Assembly: GCA_013151585.1 (NCBI GenBank) | Contig: JAADHY010000029.1 | Span: 1 to 32,287, forward strand | Source of the DNA: Planctomycetota bacterium | Lineage (GTDB): Bacteria; Planctomycetota; Planctomycetia; Planctomycetales; Planctomycetaceae | Direction of reading: 5' to 3' | DNA: 32,287 nt | Shown here: positions 29,814 through 32,287 of the stretch, piece by piece | How positions within the stretch are numbered: position 1 is the first letter of the stretch | How the letters are laid out: each line of letters opens with the position of its first letter | Notes under the pieces: generated by a model | Database searches by the model: none | What the model was told of the DNA's origin: nothing | The model's input: the letters and a program-made list of their open reading frames with translations, nothing else | Made by a program: the position numbers and the translations under genes

Positions 29814-32287
29814 ATGTTGATCGTGGGGTCCGTACGCAATCGGTCGTTTGTCTTGTCGGGAATCGCCCTTTTGTTGGGCGCCGCCGTTTCGTTGGGGGTG
29901 AGCCGTCTGGAGGAAACGCCGCCGCCCGAGAATCTGCTCCCCGCGGACGCGGTCGTCTTGTGTCAATGGGATGGATTTACCGCTCACGAGGCGGCTTGGC
30001 GACAGACGGCTGCGTATGAAGCACTGGTCGAAAGCGGGTGCGCCGACTTCGCCAAGAAGCTGGCCGAAGGACTATTGGCGCAGGCTCCGCCCGACGTTGC
30101 CACGCTGCTGGAAGACGCTGTCGGGTCGGTGATAAGTAAAGGGGTTTCGTTCGCGATCGCTCTGAATGGAGGCCAGGGACCGCCCACGCCCTTTGCTGTT
30201 CTGGTTCTCCACCGATCCTCTCGGCTGGCGGCGGAGTTGCAGCGATTGGTCCGCCAGGCCGCTGGACCGCGAGTCGAATGGCAGGAGAAAAAGATCAACG
30301 GCCGTCAGGTCGTCTGGGCGGCTCTGCCGCGGACGCCGAACGTCGAAGCAGGCTGGTGGTCCGAGGGAGAGCACTTGGTCATCGCCATCGGCATTCAAGC
30401 CATCGAAAGGGCCACGTCCGTCGCGGCCGGAACGACTCCGAACGTTACTCACACCCAACTTTGGAAGACGTATCACGCCCGGAAACGGGCCGGCGTCGAG
30501 CGGACCTGGTTCGGCTGGTTCGATTTCCGCCGACTGCGCGAAGCCGTTCAGGATATTCCGGTTCCCGCTCGCCGGGGCGACGGGCAGCCGATTCGTGTTG
30601 GCCAAATCATCGAAGCTTTCGGGCTGGACCGTGTCGGCACGATCGTCAGTTGGAGCGGCTTGGAGGGCCGGGCCATCCGGTCGGAAACGTTTGTGGAAGC
30701 ACCGGCACCGCGAACCGGTCTGCTGGCGCTCGCCGACCAGAAGCCCATGACATTGAAAGACCTGCCGCCGTTGCCCGCCGGGTCGCCCAGTTTCGCTGCT
30801 TGCCGATTCGATGCGAGTCGAGCTTACGACGAGGTGCTTCGTTCAGTCCGCCGCTTCCTGGAGTTAGCGCCTGCCGACGCGCAGCGAGAGGCTGAAGCGC
30901 TCATCGCAAGCCTTTCCGACAAGCTCGGTTTTGATCCGAAGGCCGATTTGTGCGACTCGCTAGGCGACGTTTTCTGTCTGTACGCGGACCCGAACCAAGG
31001 GGGGCTGTTTCCCGGATTCGGGCTTGTCGTCAAGGTGGATGATTCCGAACGACTGCGATCGACCGTCGACCTGTTGCTGCGGCGGCTGCAGGACGTGGCC
31101 GGCCGAGACGTGACGATTCAACGCACGACGAAAGGCGGACGGGAGCTGATCGGCTTCACGTTCCGCCAAGGGGTCCCGCTAGGCGCATTTGCCATCGGAC
31201 GCCGCTGGGCGTGCGTGGCGTTAAGTACGCAATCCGTCGAGAGTTTCTTCCTGCGTGTCGACGGCAAATTGGACTCGTGGCGACCATCGGCCGAATACGA
31301 AGAGGTACTGAACGCGGTTCCGAAACAGTTCACCCAGATCGCTCTCGGTGATCCCCGTCCCGGCTATAGAACTCTGTTGGGGGCTGCGCCTTTGCTGTTT
31401 TCAATCGCTCAGGCAGCACTGGATCGTGTGGGTCGCAGGACTATCGGGCCCATTGAGCTACCGGTGACGGCTGCCGACATCCCACCTGCCGAGTTGTTCG
31501 TTCGGCCGCTCTTTCCCAACGTGGCAGTGTGGACGGTCGAGGAGGACGGTTTCCGCGGCATCGCGCGGTACTCGCTGCCCGGGGCGCCGATCTTTGGTCA
31601 AATCGGCGCAGGAAGCACAGCGGCGACGACGGGAGTACTCGTCGCATTGTTACTTCCGGCCGTGCAGCAAGCTCGGGAGGCCGCCCGACGGACTCGGTCG
31701 CGCAACAATTTGAAGCAGCTCGGCTTGGCCTTGCACAACTATCACGACGCCTATGGCCGCTTCCCCGTCGGTACTCACCCGAATCCGAAGCTCCCGCCCG
31801 AGAAGCGACTGAGCTGGATGGCGGATGTTTTGCCGTTTGTCGAGCAAGCTCCTTTGTACGAACAGATCGACTTCGAAAAACCGTGGGACGACCCAGCGAA
31901 TCGCCGGGCTCTTTCGCGGCAAGTCTCTGTCTTTGTGAATCCCGGTCAGCGCGCTGGGCGGGGTCGGCACGGCGTCACTCATTACGTCGGGTTGGCCGGG
32001 CTCGGCCGCGATGCGCCCATGTTGCCGGTGACCAGTCGACGGGCGGGCGTGTTCGGGTACGACCGAATAGTGCGGATTCGGGATATCCGAGACGGAAGCT
32101 CCAACACGATGGCGGTTTCCGAAGCCAACAAGAAGCTCGGGCCCTGGGGAGCCGGCGGACCTTCCACGATTCGCGCATTGACCACCCGGCCTTGTATCAA
32201 CGGACCGGACGGAATCGGCGGGCCATTTCGCGGTGGCGTCAGCGTACTGTTCGTCGACGGCTCCGTCCGTTTCGTCAGCGAATCGAT
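29814..32287 (+). CDS. Large DUF1559 protein with N-terminal extension (3' end outside window)
   Basis: The ATG at 29814 follows a strong AGGAGGGAGAG, and the frame stays open through 824 codons to the window edge. The N-terminus has a short charged start and a hydrophobic helix (about residues 9-26), then about 580 residues of an uncharacterised region starting 'LPADAVVLCQWDGFTAHEAA', which resembles DUF3352-type openings. At about residue 606 a second hydrophobic helix begins, 'GVLVALLLPAVQQAREAARR', followed by 'SRNNLKQLGLALHNYHDAYG', the DUF1559 hallmark. Normally this helix lies at the N-terminus behind a prepilin cleavage motif (GFTLVE); here it is internal and the motif is missing. Near residue 814 the H-X9-DG region reads 'FRGGVSVLFVDGSVRFVSES' with Phe in the His position. 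Function is unknown; membrane or periplasmic location is likely. Confidence 0.88.
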   Translation, partial: MLIVGSVRNRSFVLSGIALLLGAAVSLGVSRLEETPPPENLLPADAVVLCQWDGFTAHEAAWRQTAAYEALVESGCADFAKKLAEGLLAQAPPDVATLLEDAVGSVISKGVSFAIALNGGQGPPTPFAVLVLHRSSRLAAELQRLVRQAAGPRVEWQEKKINGRQVVWAALPRTPNVEAGWWSEGEHLVIAIGIQAIERATSVAAGTTPNVTHTQLWKTYHARKRAGVERTWFGWFDFRRLREAVQDIPVPARRGDGQPIRVGQIIEAFGLDRVGTIVSWSGLEGRAIRSETFVEAPAPRTGLLALADQKPMTLKDLPPLPAGSPSFAACRFDASRAYDEVLRSVRRFLELAPADAQREAEALIASLSDKLGFDPKADLCDSLGDVFCLYADPNQGGLFPGFGLVVKVDDSERLRSTVDLLLRRLQDVAGRDVTIQRTTKGGRELIGFTFRQGVPLGAFAIGRRWACVALSTQSVESFFLRVDGKLDSWRPSAEYEEVLNAVPKQFTQIALGDPRPGYRTLLGAAPLLFSIAQAALDRVGRRTIGPIELPVTAADIPPAELFVRPLFPNVAVWTVEEDGFRGIARYSLPGAPIFGQIGAGSTAATTGVLVALLLPAVQQAREAARRTRSRNNLKQLGLALHNYHDAYGRFPVGTHPNPKLPPEKRLSWMADVLPFVEQAPLYEQIDFEKPWDDPANRRALSRQVSVFVNPGQRAGRGRHGVTHYVGLAGLGRDAPMLPVTSRRAGVFGYDRIVRIRDIRDGSSNTMAVSEANKKLGPWGAGGPSTIRALTTRPCINGPDGIGGPFRGGVSVLFVDGSVRFVSES

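Overview
The window looks like part of a Planctomycetes chromosome, probably from the Pirellulales or a thermophilic relative such as Thermogutta; that placement is an inference. The evidence is a DUF1559 protein, arylsulfatase-type sulfatases, a secretin of planctomycete type followed by a planctomycete-style lipoprotein, a GC-rich sequence, and ribosomal proteins with long acidic tails. No tRNA, rRNA, CRISPR array, transposase or phage integration signature was seen.

Layout. (1) 1-5.4 kb is an accessory segment: the C-terminal end of one sulfatase (+), a membrane-anchored GAF/GGDEF diguanylate cyclase (-), a complete exported sulfatase with a helical repeat-like C-terminus (+), and a small HExxH putative metallopeptidase (-). 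(2) 5.7-22.4 kb is one long minus-strand S10-spc-alpha ribosomal cluster. In transcription order it is rpsJ, rplC, rplD, rplW, rplB, rpsS, rplV, rpsC, rplP, rpmC, rpsQ, rplN, rplX, rplE, rpsN, rpsH, rplF, rplR, rpsE, rplO, secY, map, rpmJ, rpsM, rpsK, rpoA, rplQ. A good sigma-70-like promoter (TTGACA, 17 nt, TACCAT) lies upstream of rpsJ. rpmD, adk, infA and rpsD are absent from their usual places. (3) 22.9-29.2 kb is an envelope module: a very large secretin broken by a frameshift (+), a lipoprotein (+), and a BON-domain exported protein (-) whose 3' end overlaps the lipoprotein gene by 254 nt. (4) 29.8-32.3 kb is a large DUF1559 protein that runs off the end of the window with no stop codon.

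How the genes work together. The ribosomal cluster supplies ribosomal proteins, the SecY channel, methionine aminopeptidase and the RNA polymerase alpha subunit. The secretin, lipoprotein and BON genes probably build or stabilise an outer-membrane channel; this is inferred from gene content and proximity.

Most unusual points. Three ribosomal proteins (bL17, uL4, uS17) carry acidic low-complexity C-terminal tails, and the bL17 tail is about 150 residues long and ends in a basic aromatic cap. rpsC and rplP overlap by 62 nt, with the rplP Shine-Dalgarno inside rpsC. Terminator-like hairpins and a possible alternative-pairing leader lie inside the ribosomal cluster. The secretin has nine putative periplasmic ring repeats. 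A nested inverted repeat lies beside the BON-gene promoter. I did not find a system that I can call wholly new.
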